From contig CAYGOF010000001.1 in assembly GCA_964351395.1 (NCBI GenBank), positions 867,346 through 931,345 of the forward strand: DNA of 64,000 nucleotides. Reading direction: 5' to 3'. The DNA comes from Imperialibacter sp964351395 (lineage in GTDB: Bacteria > Bacteroidota > Bacteroidia > Cytophagales > Cyclobacteriaceae). The notes below the pieces were generated by a model that worked only from the letters and a program-made list of their open reading frames with translations, had not been told where the DNA came from and made no database searches. How positions within the stretch are numbered: position 1 is the first letter of the stretch; the number at the start of each line of letters is the position of its first letter. Made by a program: the position numbers and the translations under genes. Below are positions 8,184-17,591 of the stretch, one piece after another.

Positions 8184-9872
8184 TTATTCAATGGGTCGTT
8201 TTTCATTCCATGTTAAGACACCGGCTTTTTTTGCCCAGCCTTTCCACAACACTTCCATCTCTTTGGCTTTGTCTGGCATTTCTTTTATTAAATTGTTCGT
8301 TTCGCTTCTATCGGAAGCTAAATCGTACAACTCCCAATCGTATTCTGCTTTTTCTTGATGCATTGATACTAATTTATAATTTCCCAACCTCACTGCTTTA
8401 TTGCCCTCATGCTCCCAAAACAGGGGCCTTTTTCCCAAATCCTCATTTAAAAATGCTTGCGTGAGGCTAATGCCTTCCAAGGGGGTAATGTTTTTATTTT
8501 TGAAAGATTTTGGATAGGTCGCGCCGGCCACGTCAATACAAGTGGCCATAATATCAATTAAATGAGCAGGTTGGTCTCTTAGCTCATTTTTTGCCTTTAT
8601 GCCTTCGGGCCAATATGCGATAAGGGGGGTGGATATTCCTCCCTCATGCACCCAATGTTTATACATCCTGAACGGAGTATTGCTAGCATTTGCCCAGGGT
8701 TTATCATAAGCGATGTACGTGTCTCCGGCACCAGGGTCTAATCCCCTTCCAGCCATTACCGGCCTTCCATCCCGCGCATATTTCGGAATCATGTCCATTT
8801 GTAATTCATCCTTTTTCATAGGCATTACCAGATCGGAGGCCACATCACCATGGTAGGGCTCTATAGCTTCTCTGAGTCCCCAAGGTTCAGCGCAGCCGCC
8901 ATTGTCTTGCAAAAAGAAAACCAGTGTATTTTCTTTTATCCCTTTCGTCTCAAGCGCATTCATTACCCTGCCAATACCCTGGTCCATGCAATCGACCATG
9001 GCAGCATATACTTCCATCAGGGAGCTATACCATTCTTTTTGTTCCTCCTCCTCCCAGTCGACGATGTCGTCTTTTTCAGGCAGCTTCCACCCTGGTTCGA
9101 CGAGGCCCATTTCTAACATTTTCTTATATTTTGTTTCACGAAGCACATCCCAGCCACTATCGAATTTGCCTTCATATTTGGCAATGTCTTCTGGCTTGGC
9201 ATGCATAGGCCAATGTGCAGCTGTGTAAGGCAAATAGATAAAAAAGGGATTGTCACTATCATGGTCTTCAATAAATTTTACTGCATGATCGGAAATAGCA
9301 TCTGTGTAGTAAAAATCCTCTGAAGGAGCAATGAATTCGTTGTCTCTAGTAAGAGAATTGGGATCGAAATAACTTCCTGCCCCATGAATGGTCCCAAAAA
9401 ACTTGTCAAACCCTCTTTGTAGAGGCCAATTATGCTTAGATGGATTTTCTCTTGTTGGTTTTAACGGTGTCACATGCCATTTGCCAGCCATATAGGTTGA
9501 GTATCCTGATTGCTTTAATACTTCAGCAATTGTAACAGCGTTTTGGCTTAAATCGCCACGATAGGCATCGGTTTCTCCTTCATTCACCATATGACCAATC
9601 CCTGCCTGGTGCGGATAAAGACCTGTTAGAAGGGAAGCCCTTGATGGACAACAACGACCAGCATTGTAGAATTGGGTAAAACGTAAACCATTTGCCGCAA
9701 GCCCATCCAATACCGGTGTGTTAATTACACCACCATAGGATCCAATGTCAGAGTAGCCCATGTCATCCGACATGATAAGGATAATGTTTGGCCTGGAGTT
9801 TTGTTCTTTTTTGCAGCTACTAGAAATAATGGCCATTGACAGGGCTAAAATAAGAATCTTAGGCTTTTTCAT
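8184..9872 (-). CDS. Sulfatase (formylglycine-type) lipoprotein
   Basis: A 562-residue S1-type sulfatase that hydrolyses sulfate esters. A lipobox (ISSSC, Cys20) suggests outer-membrane or periplasmic lipid anchoring. The calcium-binding start NIILIMSDDMGYSD is followed by the sulfatase signature with Cys74-Cys-Pro-Ser-Arg78, where Cys74 would be converted to formylglycine. LLTGLYPHQAGIGHM, GKWHV, and the later DNGG and HEGG motifs are also typical. Length fits the arylsulfatase A-like branch. A formylglycine-generating enzyme is not in the window and must be encoded elsewhere. Its co-directional neighbour is a GH43-like lipoprotein. Confidence 0.94.
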   Translation of the reverse strand: MKKPKILILALSMAIISSSCKKEQNSRPNIILIMSDDMGYSDIGSYGGVINTPVLDGLAANGLRFTQFYNAGRCCPSRASLLTGLYPHQAGIGHMVNEGETDAYRGDLSQNAVTIAEVLKQSGYSTYMAGKWHVTPLKPTRENPSKHNWPLQRGFDKFFGTIHGAGSYFDPNSLTRDNEFIAPSEDFYYTDAISDHAVKFIEDHDSDNPFFIYLPYTAAHWPMHAKPEDIAKYEGKFDSGWDVLRETKYKKMLEMGLVEPGWKLPEKDDIVDWEEEEQKEWYSSLMEVYAAMVDCMDQGIGRVMNALETKGIKENTLVFFLQDNGGCAEPWGLREAIEPYHGDVASDLVMPMKKDELQMDMIPKYARDGRPVMAGRGLDPGAGDTYIAYDKPWANASNTPFRMYKHWVHEGGISTPLIAYWPEGIKAKNELRDQPAHLIDIMATCIDVAGATYPKSFKNKNITPLEGISLTQAFLNEDLGKRPLFWEHEGNKAVRLGNYKLVSMHQEKAEYDWELYDLASDRSETNNLIKEMPDKAKEMEVLWKGWAKKAGVLTWNEKRPIE

Positions 9873-9938
9873 TCGATCATTTAATAGAGTGTTTCGGACA
9901 ATAATCTTTCCGAGTATGTTTTTCCAATTGACTACAAG

Positions 9939-10595
9939 CTACAATTCCATTATCAAGTCTTTCTTCTCAAACACTACTTTCCAAATGCCCCGCCATTCAC
10001 CCAGCTGGTAACCGGTGGCTTTGTCCTCGGGGTAAAGGGAGTTAATTTTTTCGGCCACTTCGGGCGTAAGCTCTTTGTCAACAGTTCCATGGCATTGCAA
10101 GCATAGGGCAGCTCCCATCATGATGGGTCGGGTGTATACCACCTGGGTGGTATTGTCGTCCATGAACACTTCTTCTCTTGGCGCTTGGCCCTGCTCTATG
10201 CTGTATGTATAGGCTTCCATAATGCCCACTTCATCGCCAGTGGGCGCATCTTTCGGGTTGCGCCATTTATTGCTTACCCTTCTGATAATGGCCTTGTGTG
10301 ATCGAGAAAGAGAGTCGACAAGTGGTATGGCATTCATTTGGCAATATTCCACCGCGCCAATTACGCCTTCCGATTCAATTTTTTTCATCAGCGTTTGCAA
10401 AAGGGCTTTTTGGGCCTCGTCAGTAATGGCCTGTCCGTCTTTTTTCGCTTTATCTATAATTTGTGAAGGCATTATGTGCTTTAACTCCCTGCTTTCCATT
10501 TCTTTTTTTACCGCTTCGCTATTGCCTTTGTCCATAGGGCCGCAGCCGACAACTGCTGTAAAGAAGAAAAGTGTTACGATTCTTAAGGTTTTCAT
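9939..10595 (-). CDS. Tll0287-like (DUF3365) lipoprotein with c-type haem motif
   Basis: A 218-residue protein with a lipobox-type signal (VVGC, Cys18). The central region, with ..EYCQMNAIPLVDSLS.., RRVSNKWRNPKDAPTGDE and a later YTRPIMMGAALCLQCHG, matches the Tll0287/DUF3365 domain, which is related to PAS-like sensor domains. Cys165-x-x-Cys168-His169 is a canonical covalent haem c attachment site. It is probably a periplasmic haem protein with an electron-transfer or redox-sensing role. It lies upstream of and co-directional with the sulfatase but separated by 66 bases, so a functional link to it is not implied. Confidence 0.85.
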   Translation of the reverse strand: MKTLRIVTLFFFTAVVGCGPMDKGNSEAVKKEMESRELKHIMPSQIIDKAKKDGQAITDEAQKALLQTLMKKIESEGVIGAVEYCQMNAIPLVDSLSRSHKAIIRRVSNKWRNPKDAPTGDEVGIMEAYTYSIEQGQAPREEVFMDDNTTQVVYTRPIMMGAALCLQCHGTVDKELTPEVAEKINSLYPEDKATGYQLGEWRGIWKVVFEKKDLIMEL

Positions 10596-10659
10596 AAGGC
10601 GCTGGTGTGATGATCTGTTAAAATAACCACACTTAATCGAGAAAAGATCAGGGGTTTAT

Positions 10660-10667
10660 TAATTTTG
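10660..10667 (+). promoter_or_regulatory. Possible Bacteroidota -7 box for release factor 1 gene
   Basis: TAATTTTG matches the TAnnTTTG -7 consensus known for Bacteroidota sigma factors and lies 19 bases before the ATG at 10686. I do not see a clear -33 TTG at the usual distance. If it is used, translation cannot start at the TTG at 10665, which supports the 10686 start. Confidence 0.3.
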
Positions 10668-10685
10668 TGGCTTAATTTTTCAGGA

Positions 10686-11753
10686 ATGCTTGATAAACTG
10701 GAGGCGATAAAAAAGCGATTTGAGGAGGTAAGTGACCTTATCGTACAGCCGGATGCCATGGCCGACATGGCACAATACACTAAACTTCACAAAGAATACA
10801 AAGAGCTTAACCGCATTGTTAACAAGTTTGCGGAATACAAAAAGGTGTTAAACGACCTCAAAGGAGCCAAAGAACTGGTCAATAAGGAAAAGGATCAGGA
10901 ACTCAGGGAAATGGCGAAGATGGAAATTGAGGAGCTTGAGCCAAGAGAAGAGGAACTGGAGGAAGAACTCAAGCAACTTTTGATACCAAGAGACCCGAAC
11001 GACAGTAAGAATGTTATTTTAGAAGTACGAGGAGGCACAGGCGGTGATGAAGCGGCTATTTTCGCAGGCGATCTTTTCCGTATGTATCAGCGTTTTGCTG
11101 AAGAAAGAGGCTGGAAAATGAATGTGCTCGATCTTACCGAAGGCACATCGGGAGGTTACAAGGAGATTATCGCTACTGTTTCTGGTGAAGACGTTTATGG
11201 AATGCTCAAGTTCGAATCGGGCGTTCACCGGGTGCAGCGGGTACCGGCAACTGAAACCCAGGGCAGGGTGCACACATCGGCGGCGACTGTAGCGGTACTT
11301 CCCGAAATGGAAGAAGTCGAGGTAAATATAGATATGAACGATGTGCGTAAGGACACTTTCTGTTCTTCAGGCCCGGGTGGGCAGTCGGTCAACACAACCT
11401 ACTCAGCCATTCGTTTGACCCACATTCCCACAGGTATTGTAGTGAGTTGCCAGGATGAAAAATCCCAGATCAAGAACTTTGAGAAAGCACTAAAGGTGTT
11501 GCGTTCCAGGATCTATGAAGTGGAGCTGAAAAAACACAACGATGAGGTCGGCGCCCAGCGCAAGTCAATGGTAGGTAGCGGCGACAGGTCTGATAAAATA
11601 CGGACCTACAACTACCCCCAAAGTCGTGTCACTGATCATCGTATTGGTTTGACTGTGTATAATTTGCCGGCGGTGATGGATGGAGAAGTTGGTGAGTTTA
11701 TTGAACAGTTGCGGATAGCTGAGCATTCAGAGAAGCTGAAAGATGGAGAATAA
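10686..11753 (+). CDS. prfA: Peptide chain release factor 1
   Basis: A 355-residue class I release factor that recognises UAA and UAG stop codons and triggers peptidyl-tRNA hydrolysis on the ribosome. The codon-recognition tripeptide Pro187-Ala188-Thr189 (in RVQRVPATETQGRVHTS) identifies RF1 rather than RF2. The catalytic GGQ is at residues 231-233 (SSGPGGQSVNTTYS). Its Gln is normally methylated by PrmC, which is not in the window. The ATG at 10686 (MLDKLEAIKKRF) is chosen over the TTG at 10665 because it matches the family N-terminus. Confidence 0.98.
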   Translation: MLDKLEAIKKRFEEVSDLIVQPDAMADMAQYTKLHKEYKELNRIVNKFAEYKKVLNDLKGAKELVNKEKDQELREMAKMEIEELEPREEELEEELKQLLIPRDPNDSKNVILEVRGGTGGDEAAIFAGDLFRMYQRFAEERGWKMNVLDLTEGTSGGYKEIIATVSGEDVYGMLKFESGVHRVQRVPATETQGRVHTSAATVAVLPEMEEVEVNIDMNDVRKDTFCSSGPGGQSVNTTYSAIRLTHIPTGIVVSCQDEKSQIKNFEKALKVLRSRIYEVELKKHNDEVGAQRKSMVGSGDRSDKIRTYNYPQSRVTDHRIGLTVYNLPAVMDGEVGEFIEQLRIAEHSEKLKDGE

Positions 11754-11783
11754 TCCATTGCTTTCATCGTTCAAAATGCATCT

Positions 11784-13181
11784 ATGTTGACAAGGTATCT
11801 TCCATGGTTATTGCTACTCCCTTTTTGGTGGGCTTGTACGCCTGACGAAGAAATATTTTCCGAGCTTACAGACGAATCGGTCTACTTTTCAACTGACACA
11901 CTTTATTTCGACACACTACTGACTACGCAGCTCAGCCCATCCTATCGGGTGCTGCTGTATAACCCCAATAAAAATGGGGTCATTCTTTCAGGTATTGGAT
12001 TAAAACAAAAAGAGAACTCACCATTTGAAATCAGCATCAATGGACAAACTGGTTCTGCCTTCAAAAACCTGAAGCTTCTTGGGAAAGATAGCTTACTAAT
12101 TCTTGTAAAGGCGACCTTGTCGGTAACTGGAAAACCGGACCCGATCAGGACCTTGGATTACCTGGAAGTGGAAGGCAGCAGCAACTTGAGTGTTGTGTTA
12201 GACGCCTGGGCACAAGATGCCTCCTATTACAATTCGTCAACAGTTATTGAAGAAGATGAAATTTGGGATGCTGCGTTGCCATATGTCATTTCTGACACAC
12301 TTTATATTGCTCCTGGAGCCACACTTACAATCAGGTCTGGTGTTGAGGTCATCATGCAACCGGGGAGTAGCTTGTTTGTTGCCGGCACATTGGTAACAGA
12401 CGGCGCTCCAAACGAAAAAGTTGTTTTCAGAAATTCCCGCACCGACATCGACTATCGAGAAGCACCGGGACAGTGGGAAGGCATTTTTTTTCTTGAAGGG
12501 AGCAGTGACAATAGCCTTAATCACACAGTGGTTAAAAATGCGAACATCGGATTGTATATTGGCACACCCGATGAAGACGACATACCCGATGTTGTCATTG
12601 CCAACTGTATCATTGCCAATATGTCGTCCGACGGTATTTTGGCATTTACCAGTGATGTGTATGCCTACAATACCGTGGTATATAATGCCGCCAGGTATTT
12701 GGTGGGTAACCTTGCTGGTGGGAACTACCGCTACGAGCACTGTAGTTTTTCCAATTACCCATCCGACTTTTTCAGGGAAGGTCCATCCGTGATTTTTTCC
12801 GACAATATCCTTCTTTCCAACGAAGAGTTGCTCACCGCTCCCTTGAGTGCTTTTATAACGAACAGCATAGTTTGGGGAAACGAAGACAATGAGATAGCAT
12901 TCAATACCGACGGTGGAGCAAGTTTTATTTATAAGGTGAGCAGCAGTCTGTTGAAGTCTACGAGTTTTATACTTGAGGGGAGCGGAAACATCATCAATAC
13001 CCAACCCCAGTTCTTCGATGAGTTCGTTTATGACTATCGCCTTGATAGTCTTTCACCACTTATCGATAAAGCTGAGTACATTGATATCGACCTCGATATT
13101 TTAGGAAACCAGCGCAGCGAAGTGCCAGATATTGGTGCCTATGAATGGATACCAGGCCAAAAACGCAAAGAAGAAGGGTAA
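11784..13181 (+). CDS. Parallel beta-helix lipoprotein of unknown function
   Basis: A 465-residue predicted lipoprotein (signal LLLLPFWWAC, acylated Cys about 18). The N-terminal third resembles an Ig-like or beta-sandwich domain. From about residue 160 the sequence reads as right-handed parallel beta-helix coils, with rungs such as GATLTIRSGVEVIMQPGSS, LFVAGTLVTDG, NHTVVKNANIGLYIG and IANCIIANMSSDGILAF. The end (LGNQRSEVPDIGAYEW) is the ending often seen in beta-helix repeat proteins of Bacteroidota. The fold suggests polysaccharide or surface binding, but no lyase catalytic residues can be assigned. It starts 30 bases after prfA, possibly on the same transcript. Confidence 0.8.
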   Translation: MLTRYLPWLLLLPFWWACTPDEEIFSELTDESVYFSTDTLYFDTLLTTQLSPSYRVLLYNPNKNGVILSGIGLKQKENSPFEISINGQTGSAFKNLKLLGKDSLLILVKATLSVTGKPDPIRTLDYLEVEGSSNLSVVLDAWAQDASYYNSSTVIEEDEIWDAALPYVISDTLYIAPGATLTIRSGVEVIMQPGSSLFVAGTLVTDGAPNEKVVFRNSRTDIDYREAPGQWEGIFFLEGSSDNSLNHTVVKNANIGLYIGTPDEDDIPDVVIANCIIANMSSDGILAFTSDVYAYNTVVYNAARYLVGNLAGGNYRYEHCSFSNYPSDFFREGPSVIFSDNILLSNEELLTAPLSAFITNSIVWGNEDNEIAFNTDGGASFIYKVSSSLLKSTSFILEGSGNIINTQPQFFDEFVYDYRLDSLSPLIDKAEYIDIDLDILGNQRSEVPDIGAYEWIPGQKRKEEG

Positions 13182-13303
13182 GACCTAACTATTTTTATCA
13201 CAACCATGCTCCGGTAATAAGGGCAGCTCATCTTTTCCCTATCAATGACCTTTTCGTTAAAGTGAGCGGTTGCATATTGCACAAGCAATGGCTAGTATTA
13301 TTT

Positions 13304-13729
13304 ATGGAATTTTTTCAAAAGGAAATTAAGCTAAAAGCCTATTCAAGAGGGTTTCATCTGGTCACTTCGTCTATTTTGGATCAGTTTCCGGAGCTTCGTC
13401 AAATTTCTCAAGGCATGCTACAGGTATTTATAAGGCATACATCGGCAAGCCTCACGATCAATGAAAACGCTGACCCGACTGTGAGGGTCGATTTTGAAAG
13501 CCATTTTAATAAAATGGTGCCAGAAAATGCACCCTACTACCGACATACGATGGAAGGCCCCGATGATATGCCTGCACATATTAAAGCTTCCCTTCTGGGG
13601 AGTTCGGTCCAAATACCGGTTACCAAAGGGCGGCTGAACCTGGGTACCTGGCAGGGCATTTATTTATGTGAACACCGCGACTATGGAGGCCCCAGGTCTT
13701 TGGTGGTCAGTGCCTGGGGAAATACTTGA
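13304..13729 (+). CDS. YjbQ/UPF0047 family protein
   Basis: A 141-residue protein of the YjbQ family. Start 13304 (MEFFQKEIKLKAYSRGFHLVT) is preferred to the upstream ATG at 13145, because that extension overlaps the preceding gene and does not look like the family. Conserved features are RHTSASLTINENADPTV with the conserved His, YRHTMEGPDDMPAHIKASL, LGTWQGIYLCEHRD and the C-terminal RSLVVSAWG. Family members form trimers, bind metal and have been reported to have weak thiamine-phosphate synthase activity; the real role is unsettled. The small metal-site His and Glu residues are all present. Confidence 0.94.
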   Translation: MEFFQKEIKLKAYSRGFHLVTSSILDQFPELRQISQGMLQVFIRHTSASLTINENADPTVRVDFESHFNKMVPENAPYYRHTMEGPDDMPAHIKASLLGSSVQIPVTKGRLNLGTWQGIYLCEHRDYGGPRSLVVSAWGNT

Positions 13730-13806
13730 ATCTGCTTTACAAAAGTGAATAAAAAGGGAACCTCTGGAAAGGGTGATTTTGTTGGGTAAGAAGAAAGTAG
13801 AAAGCA

Positions 13807-14589
13807 ATGGATTTTAAAAAAGACGTTTTAGAAATAAGCCAGGACGTGCCAGTTGTGGTTGACTTTTGGGCACCCTGGTGTGGTCCCTGCCAGTTTTTGG
13901 GCCCCATCATTGAAGGACTGGCAGCTGAAGCACATGGTGCCTGGGAGCTTGTCAAGGTGAATTCAGATGAGCACCAGCATTTATCTGCTGAGTACGGCAT
14001 TAAAGGTATTCCAGCAGTAAAAATGTTTTCTAATGGGAAGGTGGTGGCTGAGTTTACTGGAGCATTGCCTAAACATGAAATACAAAAATGGCTACTAGAC
14101 TTCCTTCCGAGTGAAGAACGTGAGCTGCTCGTAGAAATAGAAGCAAGGATTATTGCGGGAGACTCAAACGCCTTAGGTGAGCTGGAAAACTTTATAATAG
14201 CCTATCCAACAAATGATAAAGCGAGGTTATTGATGGCGAAAAGCATAGTGTGGAAGAATCCGTCGACGACCAGAGAGTTATTGGAAAAGATCTCAGACAG
14301 AAATAGGTATTTTGAAGAAACCCAAAGGATAACAGAAATGGCCATTTTTCTAGAAACAGACATTTCTTTGGAAGAACCGGTCGGCAAAAAAGTGGCAGCA
14401 GCTCAAGCGGCATTTATCAATGATGACCTCGAAAGTGGAATTGCATTACTTATTGAAGCAGTGACGATCAATAAATCGTTTATGGAAGATTTACCAAGAA
14501 GAGCTGCTGTTTCATTTTTTCAGTTGATAGGTCCTCAAAATGAGCTCACTAAAAAGTACAGAAGAAAGTTCGATATGGCGCTTTATTAG
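13807..14589 (+). CDS. Thioredoxin with C-terminal helical (TPR-like) domain, CnoX/YbbN-type
   Basis: A 260-residue cytoplasmic protein. Residues 1-105 are a thioredoxin domain with the active site Trp24-Cys25-Gly-Pro-Cys28 and the cis-Pro segment IKGIPAVKMF. Residues 110-260 are alpha-helical with the look of the tetratricopeptide tail found in CnoX/YbbN (EARIIAGDSNALGELENFI, ARLLMAKSIVW, AAQAAFINDDLESGIALL). CnoX proteins act as redox-linked holdases that pass clients to chaperonins. Unlike the E. coli protein, a full CxxC pair is present here, so disulphide reductase activity is possible. Length is close to the E. coli homologue (284 aa). Confidence 0.88.
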   Translation: MDFKKDVLEISQDVPVVVDFWAPWCGPCQFLGPIIEGLAAEAHGAWELVKVNSDEHQHLSAEYGIKGIPAVKMFSNGKVVAEFTGALPKHEIQKWLLDFLPSEERELLVEIEARIIAGDSNALGELENFIIAYPTNDKARLLMAKSIVWKNPSTTRELLEKISDRNRYFEETQRITEMAIFLETDISLEEPVGKKVAAAQAAFINDDLESGIALLIEAVTINKSFMEDLPRRAAVSFFQLIGPQNELTKKYRRKFDMALY

Positions 14590-14697
14590 GGCAAACATGC
14601 CAAATCAAAGACAAGCTACTTTAACCGATGGCATTTCTTTTGCGTTATAGCTACATTACTTAGCGATATGCCAAAATAAACGTCAACAACAGAATGT

Positions 14698-15375
14698 ATG
14701 CTTGAATTTTTTCCGGTAGAACTGCAATCCGGCTTTCCCACTTTTATCACTGCCATTTATACATTAATGTGGGGCCTTGTGCTGTCTTCTTTGATAGCCA
14801 TCACTCACAAAAACACCTATGTGGGCTTCACGTATCCTGATCAGTTTTTCATTTCTATGATACTGGCAACGCTTGTATCAACAGCCGTCATGATGTCAAT
14901 TGGCGACAGTCTCGCCCGGGGGCTTGGGATCTTCGGCGCTTTGGCAATCATCCGTTTCAGGACCAGGATTGATCAACCAAAAAATCTCTTATTTCTATTT
15001 GCTTCGCTGGCGTTGGGCATCGCCCTGGGAGTCTACGGTTTTAGTATAGCTATTTCCAGCACCCTGGCATTTTGCGTGGTAGCCTGGCTACTGTATTTTT
15101 TGGTCGAGAGGAGGAATAATAAAGAAAGGTTCTCGCTGATAGTAGCTTTAGAGACAATTGAACTTTCTGATAGAGTGGAGGCGATCATCAGACCAATTAG
15201 TTTGAAGTTTCAGCTGGTAAGCCAGCAAAAAACCAGGGATAACACATGGCAATTTGAATGGCAGGTTGTGCAGGTAGCCGGAAAAAGTGGATCGACTTTT
15301 TTGAATGACCTCAGTCAAATACAAGGAGTTCTGCAAGTCAAATGGTCGAAATCAGGAAATTTGGCAAGAGTATAA
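14698..15375 (+). CDS. DUF4956 inner-membrane protein
   Basis: A 225-residue polytopic membrane protein. Hydrophobic segments lie at about residues 15-35, 50-70, 90-115 and 118-137, followed by a soluble C-terminal domain of about 85 residues. The hallmark of DUF4956 is present: DSLARGLGIFGALAIIRFRTRI between membrane segments. The family has no established biochemical function, but it is often encoded near VTC-type polyphosphate polymerases and CotH kinases in other bacteria. Here it opens an operon: the stop at 15375 is immediately followed by the next ATG at 15376. I infer it is the inner-membrane component of an envelope complex with the next two genes. Confidence 0.88.
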   Translation: MLEFFPVELQSGFPTFITAIYTLMWGLVLSSLIAITHKNTYVGFTYPDQFFISMILATLVSTAVMMSIGDSLARGLGIFGALAIIRFRTRIDQPKNLLFLFASLALGIALGVYGFSIAISSTLAFCVVAWLLYFLVERRNNKERFSLIVALETIELSDRVEAIIRPISLKFQLVSQQKTRDNTWQFEWQVVQVAGKSGSTFLNDLSQIQGVLQVKWSKSGNLARV

Positions 15376-16362
15376 ATGAGTAGTCAGAAACAAAATTACC
15401 ACGTTTATTACTTTACGATCGGCTTGCTAGCCGCGGGACTTCTTTATTTCAGTGTCGACTACCCCGTTCGACGGGCAAACCTTTATGGTTTTGTAGAAAG
15501 CCCAAAAGTGAGGCTAAGTCATCCCCGGAAGACGGTTATTTTGGAGGTAAATGTGACACCTGGTCAGAAAGTGGAAAAAGGAGCGGTTTTGATGAGGCTA
15601 GCATCTGAGACAATTTTAGATGACCTGCAAAAACTAGCATACAGGGAAATACAGCTGAATGCCTCAGCGGAGAAGGAGCGTTTTGAGTTTGAGATTCAGC
15701 GTAAGGAACTTGCACTTGAGGAGCAGCGGGCTTCTGCCATTAGGGCGCAGGAAATGACCACATTGAAAACTGCAGAGGAAAGAGACGCCTCCTGGCTGAA
15801 GAATTTTTCTGAAACAGCCAAGAACGACACGATAACATCCTGGAAAGCCGAGCTGATAGAAGATGCCTATCTGGCTAAAATATCAGAGATTCGGCTGAAG
15901 CAATCGCTTCTTATTAAACGAAGCCAATTCCAGTCAAAAGCCGTTGAGGCAAGTCGAGAAGAATTAGCGAACGAGAAGCGACGGCTTGAAGAGGAAAGGG
16001 CGTCGTTGACTTTAGTCGCGCCAGCCAGTGGCATCGTTGACAACGTACATTTTATGCCTGGGCAAACTGCAGAGGGTTTTTCTGATCTACTCTCGTTACT
16101 TCCCGACGAAAACAAGTTTGTAAGAGGATATATCACAGATCAAACAGTCTTTGACGGAAATATTTCAGACGTAGTGATACAATCAGCTCTGGAGCCACGG
16201 AAAGAAACAACAGCTACTTATGTTGGCTCGGGAGGCGTAGAAGTGTTGCCTCCAACCATACAGCAGTCACACATTCAGCAATCCGGGAAAGTGGTATTTT
16301 TTAAACTAGACAATACCGAGGGATGGCTTCAGGGAGAAAAGGTGATTATTCTGATGCCATGA
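15376..16362 (+). CDS. HlyD-like periplasmic adaptor (membrane fusion protein)
   Basis: A 328-residue protein with one N-terminal membrane anchor (about residues 10-27). A split biotinyl-lipoyl-like domain follows, with first half VILEVNVTPGQKVEKGAVLMRL and second half LVAPASGIVDNVHFMPGQ. A long coiled-coil hairpin separates them (about residues 85-215, rich in Glu, Lys, Ala and Arg). A beta-barrel region follows and a short C-terminal domain ends in GEKVIILMP. This is the order of HlyD/AcrA-type adaptors that bridge inner- and outer-membrane components. The ATG directly abuts the DUF4956 stop codon, and its own stop overlaps the next start. No ABC, RND or MFS pump gene is present in the operon, which makes DUF4956 the only visible partner in the inner membrane. 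Confidence 0.87.
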   Translation: MSSQKQNYHVYYFTIGLLAAGLLYFSVDYPVRRANLYGFVESPKVRLSHPRKTVILEVNVTPGQKVEKGAVLMRLASETILDDLQKLAYREIQLNASAEKERFEFEIQRKELALEEQRASAIRAQEMTTLKTAEERDASWLKNFSETAKNDTITSWKAELIEDAYLAKISEIRLKQSLLIKRSQFQSKAVEASREELANEKRRLEEERASLTLVAPASGIVDNVHFMPGQTAEGFSDLLSLLPDENKFVRGYITDQTVFDGNISDVVIQSALEPRKETTATYVGSGGVEVLPPTIQQSHIQQSGKVVFFKLDNTEGWLQGEKVIILMP

Positions 16363-17576
16363 TGAAGAAATCAATCATTTTTCTTGGACTGCTTCTGACA
16401 TCATTTCAGGTCAGTGCACGCCAGAATATGTCTCCTCTTTTAGACCAGGTTCAGCAACGAATAGAGCAACAAGACGCCGTAAAGGCTGCCAAAGAGCAGC
16501 TCGAGTGGTTCGATAACAACAGATATGGCGCGGCCTATTTTGACGAGATTGATTTTCGGGTAGGGGGCATCATAGATAACAATACAGAGTATGCATTTCG
16601 TTTGCGCCCCACTAACCCGTTTTATTACGCGGCGGGGAAGAATATGGGCAGGCTTCTGGAACAGCAGGCCAAGCTTGATTTTGATGAGGCACGGCAAACG
16701 GCGATTTTCAAAAAATTACAATGCTGGCTTGACATCCGGAATTATTCACTTCAAATACAGCAAATTCAAAACTCGGTTGACTGGAGAGAAAAATGGATGG
16801 CCAACATGGAACAATATATTTCTGATGGGGAATTTGACGCTGAGGAATTGCTCGATTTACAGCTTGAAAAGATTGATCAGCAGGTCGACCTGATGAATTT
16901 ATCTGATCAACTGCAAAGGAGCCTGGTCATCTTCTACGAGGGCGAGGAGCAAAGGCAGAACGTGTCTGATCTTAGCTTTCCTGACATGAATGTTGATAAG
17001 TTGGCGGTTCAGTTGCAAGAGTTGACTGATGGACTTACGGCATACCCATTGGCTATACAGCAAGAACAATTAAGGTTAACAGTCTCAGAAAATAAACTAC
17101 TCCTGGAAAAACGGGATTGGGATATTGGCTTCGTTCAGCCCGAGTGGGATATGAATGGAGAGGACAGGTTTGGCCTTCGAGTGGGAATTGGTATTCCTAT
17201 TTTCAATAAAAACCGAGTGCAAACCCAAAACCGCGAACTGTCGTTGATAGGAGACAAATGGTCTGAAACCACAGCTCGGAAAAGACTAGATATTGAGGCA
17301 AGAGACGGCTATCAAAAGATATTACGCTCGATAGAGCGACTGCAGGCAATCGACGAACTCTGGTTTCAGCTGCAAACCTATGAAGAAAAGCTCGCAGGAA
17401 TTGATCCGTTGGAAGTGAGAAAAAGCCTGCTGAAGTCGTTGAAGGCAAAAGAAAAACTAAGGAAAAGGCAGATTCAGGATCAATTTTTGCTTTTGAATGA
17501 CTACCTGAATTACCTGAAGCTGGTGGGGTTTTTAAGAGAACCCGATGCAACCAGGTTCTTTGAAAATATTTGGTAA
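16359..17576 (+). CDS. TolC-like outer-membrane protein
   Basis: A 405-residue protein with a signal peptide (MMKKSIIFLGLLLTSFQVSARQ). Start 16359 overlaps the HlyD stop by 4 bases; ATG 16362 is equally possible. Two stretches of long amphipathic coiled coil (about residues 90-190 and 295-390) flank beta segments. The segment FGLRVGIGIPIFNKNRVQTQNRE matches the second beta-strand and coiled-coil transition of TolC-family proteins. The family forms trimeric channels through the outer membrane that join to HlyD-type adaptors. Similarity is at the pattern level and the sequence is divergent, but the operon context supports it. Confidence 0.75.
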   Translation: MMKKSIIFLGLLLTSFQVSARQNMSPLLDQVQQRIEQQDAVKAAKEQLEWFDNNRYGAAYFDEIDFRVGGIIDNNTEYAFRLRPTNPFYYAAGKNMGRLLEQQAKLDFDEARQTAIFKKLQCWLDIRNYSLQIQQIQNSVDWREKWMANMEQYISDGEFDAEELLDLQLEKIDQQVDLMNLSDQLQRSLVIFYEGEEQRQNVSDLSFPDMNVDKLAVQLQELTDGLTAYPLAIQQEQLRLTVSENKLLLEKRDWDIGFVQPEWDMNGEDRFGLRVGIGIPIFNKNRVQTQNRELSLIGDKWSETTARKRLDIEARDGYQKILRSIERLQAIDELWFQLQTYEEKLAGIDPLEVRKSLLKSLKAKEKLRKRQIQDQFLLLNDYLNYLKLVGFLREPDATRFFENIW

Positions 17577-17591
17577 GTTAAACCTACTTGC

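Noticed and set aside
12237..13004. 255-aa antisense ORF inside the beta-helix lipoprotein
   Set aside because: The sense frame has a signal peptide and helix repeats; the antisense frame has none.
13145..13303. 53-residue N-terminal extension of the YjbQ protein
   Set aside because: It overlaps the end of the preceding gene and is basic and unlike the family; the ATG at 13304 matches the usual N-terminus.
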